Shown: one piece after another, positions 4,469-5,811 of the stretch | Layout of the letters: every line of letters starts with the position of its first letter | How positions within the stretch are numbered: the stretch's first letter is position 1 | Assembly (NCBI GenBank): GCA_937997955.1 | Contig: CALLDR010000102.1 | Span: forward strand, 1-5,811 | Direction: 5' to 3' | Source: an uncultured Emergencia sp. | Lineage (GTDB): Bacteria; Bacillota; Clostridia; Peptostreptococcales; Anaerovoracaceae | DNA length: 5,811 nt | The notes under the pieces: model-generated | Seen by the model: only the letters and a program-made list of their open reading frames with translations | Database searches by the model: none | Told to the model about the DNA's origin: nothing | Program-made: the position numbers and the translations under genes

Positions 4469-4498
4469 AACCATGCAAGAGGAAGGAGATATACTGTA

Positions 4499-4897
4499 AT
4501 GACAATGACAGATCCAATAGCGGATATGCTGACAAGAATCAGAAATGCCAATACTGTAGGTCATGAGACAGTGGAGATCCCTGCATCTAAGATCAAAAAA
4601 TCCATCGCAGAGATCTTGCTGGAAGAAGGCTACATCAGCGGCTATGATGTTATAGACGATAACAAGCAGGGCATCATCAAGGTACAGATGAAGTACGGTG
4701 CCAACAAAGAAAGAGTTATCAATGGTATCAAGAAGATTTCCAAGCCGGGACTGAAGGTTTATGCAAAGGCCAACGATGTACCGAAGGTACTGGGCGGCCT
4801 GGGCATCGCGATCATTTCCACATCAAAAGGCGTTATCAGCGACAAGAAGGCCAGAGAATATGGTGTCGGCGGCGAAGTTATCTGTTATGTATGGTAG
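4499..4897 (+). CDS. rpsH: 30S ribosomal protein S8
   Basis: S8 binds the central domain of 16S rRNA and organises the 30S platform; in E. coli it is also the translational repressor of the spc operon. The 132-residue product has normal length. It begins MTMTDPIADMLTRIRNAN, the family signature, followed by EIPASKIKKSIAEILLEEGYI, and ends ISTSKGVISDKKAREYGVGGEVICYVW (residues 106-132), equally diagnostic. The ATG at 4499 is 10 bases after AAGGAG; the second ATG at 4505 would be 16 bases away, so the first is preferred. It follows an unusual 248-base structured spacer, so its expression may be set apart from that of the upstream genes. The rplF Shine-Dalgarno overlaps its stop. Confidence 0.98.
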   Translation: MTMTDPIADMLTRIRNANTVGHETVEIPASKIKKSIAEILLEEGYISGYDVIDDNKQGIIKVQMKYGANKERVINGIKKISKPGLKVYAKANDVPKVLGGLGIAIISTSKGVISDKKAREYGVGGEVICYVW

Positions 4898-4909
4898 GAG
4901 GTAAGAATT

Positions 4910-5452
4910 ATGTCAAGAATAGGTAGAAAACCTGTTGTACTTCCTGCCGGAGTAGAAGTTACTGTTGATGAGAAGAACCTCGTAACAGTAAAAGGTCCTA
5001 AGGGCACCCTGCAGGAACAGGTAAGCAAGTTAATCAACGTAGAAGTAAAAGAAAACGAAGTGGTACTGACCAGACCATCTGACGCGAGAGAATACAGATC
5101 TCAGCACGGCCTGGCAAGAACCCTGGTAAACAATATGGTAGTCGGCGTAACAAACGGCTACGAAAAGAAGCTTCAGCTGGTTGGCGTAGGCTACAGAGCT
5201 GAGAAAAAAGGCAACAACCTGGTTATGAACCTGGGTTACTCCCACCCAGTAGAGATGCCAGATCCTGAAGGAATTACGACAGAGGTTCCTGACGCTACCA
5301 CCGTTGTAGTAAAGGGAATCGACAAGGCAACCGTAGGAAACTATGCGGCTAACATCAGAGCTTGGAGAGAACCTGAACCATACAAGGGCAAGGGTATCAA
5401 GTACGCTGACGAAGTAATCCGCAGAAAAGAAGGAAAAGCTGGCGCTAAATAA
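4910..5452 (+). CDS. rplF: 50S ribosomal protein L6
   Basis: L6 binds 23S rRNA near the sarcin-ricin loop and the factor-binding region. The 180-residue product fits the family (E. coli 177) and its duplicated-domain fold. It starts MSRIGRKPVVLPAGVEV, and contains VTVKGPKGTL (26-35), the segment RTLVNNMVVGVTNGYEKKLQLVGVGYRA (69-96) and NLGYSHPVEMP. The C-terminal signature EPEPYKGKGIKYADEVIRRKEGKAGAK is typical. AGGAGG at 4896-4901 overlaps the rpsH stop codon, with 8 bases to the ATG, so coupled translation with rpsH is likely. rplR follows after 19 bases. Nothing unusual is seen. Confidence 0.98.
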   Translation: MSRIGRKPVVLPAGVEVTVDEKNLVTVKGPKGTLQEQVSKLINVEVKENEVVLTRPSDAREYRSQHGLARTLVNNMVVGVTNGYEKKLQLVGVGYRAEKKGNNLVMNLGYSHPVEMPDPEGITTEVPDATTVVVKGIDKATVGNYAANIRAWREPEPYKGKGIKYADEVIRRKEGKAGAK

Positions 5453-5471
5453 GAAAGGAGTGAAATGAGAA

Positions 5472-5811
5472 ATGGCAAAAGAAAGCAGAAATGACAAGCG
5501 TGTAAAAAGACACGAAAGAGTTAGAAAAAATTTATCTGGAACTCCTGAGAAGCCAAGACTTTGCGTTTACAGATCCAACAAGAACATTTCTTGCCAGATC
5601 ATCGACGATGTAAACAAGGTGACTTTAGCTTCTGCGTCTTCCCTTGACAAAGACCTGAAGGCCGAGATCGGCTACGGCGGAAACAAGGAAGCTGCGAAGA
5701 AAGTCGGCGAAGCTATTGCGAAGAGAGCACTGGAAAAGGGCATCGAAGTCGTTGCTTTTGACAGAGGCGGATTCCTCTATCACGGAAGAGTTAAGGAACT
5801 TGCTGACGGTG
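5472..5811 (+). CDS. rplR: 50S ribosomal protein L18, 5' part
   Basis: L18 binds 5S rRNA and, with L5, builds the central protuberance. The frame is open to the right edge: 113 full codons plus one base. It starts MAKESRNDKRVKRHERVRKN, continues GTPEKPRLCVYRSNKNISCQIIDD and reaches VAFDRGGFLYHGRVKELADG, close to the end of the family (about 120-122 residues). Roughly eight or nine residues are therefore missing. The start at 5472 is certain, since an in-frame TGA stands at 5466-5468 just upstream. The Shine-Dalgarno GGAG (5457-5460) lies a rather long 11 bases away. An out-of-frame ATG at 5465 lies between the two and opens a nine-codon frame. Confidence 0.97.
   Translation, partial: MAKESRNDKRVKRHERVRKNLSGTPEKPRLCVYRSNKNISCQIIDDVNKVTLASASSLDKDLKAEIGYGGNKEAAKKVGEAIAKRALEKGIEVVAFDRGGFLYHGRVKELADG

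Larger units (their letters stand above)
4251..4498 (+). other. 248-base non-coding structured spacer between rpsZ and rpsH
   Basis: No protein gene is supported here. In order, the spacer holds a small hairpin GGC-GAA-GCC (4274-4282), a GC-rich hairpin at 4293-4310, two tandem 81-base structured repeat units (4301-4381 and 4388-4468) that begin 87 bases apart, and finally the ribosome binding site AAGGAG (4483-4488), 10 bases before the rpsH ATG. No stem is followed by a T-run and no convincing promoter is seen. Since rpsH and later genes must be transcribed, the spacer is presumably part of the operon mRNA. It could be a leader controlling rpsH, a processing region, or a landing site for small dispersed repeats. 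Confidence 0.6.

Noticed and set aside
4465..4495. Possible promoter for rpsH: TATACT at 4490-4495 with TTCGAA at 4465-4470
   Set aside because: The -35 match is poor (three of six), spacing is 19 bases, and the -10 lies between the Shine-Dalgarno and the start codon, so a transcript from it would lack the ribosome binding site.
4251..4498. CRISPR array, tRNA, or insertion sequence remnant
   Set aside because: There are only two copies, with no unique spacers of array type. No cloverleaf is seen, and no transposase fragment or target-site duplication is visible.

Overview
The window is a stretch of the bacterial S10-spc ribosomal protein operon. All fourteen genes lie on the plus strand in the classical order: rplB (3' end only), rpsS, rplV, rpsC, rplP, rpmC, rpsQ, rplN, rplX, rplE, rpsZ, rpsH, rplF, rplR (5' part only). 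Every gene could be identified from its own protein sequence. Strong AGGAGG-type ribosome binding sites, arginine encoded mostly by AGA, moderate GC content (judged by eye, not counted) and the zinc-binding short form of S14 point to a Bacillota organism, most likely class Clostridia. I cannot name the genus.

Positions 1-3980 are very compact. Ten genes are separated by 14-22 bases or overlap by one base (rplP/rpmC), and several Shine-Dalgarno sequences touch or overlap the preceding stop codon. The layout implies one polycistronic mRNA with coupled translation. The products span both subunits: 50S proteins L2, L22, L16, L29, L14, L24, L5, L6 and L18, and 30S proteins S19, S3, S17, S14 and S8. 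No promoter or intrinsic terminator is visible, so the transcript very probably enters from the left and leaves to the right.

Positions 3981-4498 break the pattern. The small rpsZ gene sits alone between an 84-base spacer and a 248-base spacer, both rich in inverted repeats. The second spacer holds two tandem copies of a structured element with an 87-base period. Each copy has a 30-base stem-loop whose sequence is not conserved, followed by a 51-base block that is 42/51 identical between copies and folds into a hairpin with compensatory changes. This is the least ordinary part of the window. It may be a small dispersed repeat family or a structured mRNA leader in front of rpsH; the sequence alone does not decide.

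Positions 4499-5811 return to tight packing (rpsH, rplF, rplR). Two proteins are unusual: S3 carries a C-terminal extension of about 80 residues, Arg-rich then acidic, and L22 has an altered tip of the loop that reaches into the exit tunnel. I see no defence, metabolic or mobile gene, and no evidence of a wholly new system.
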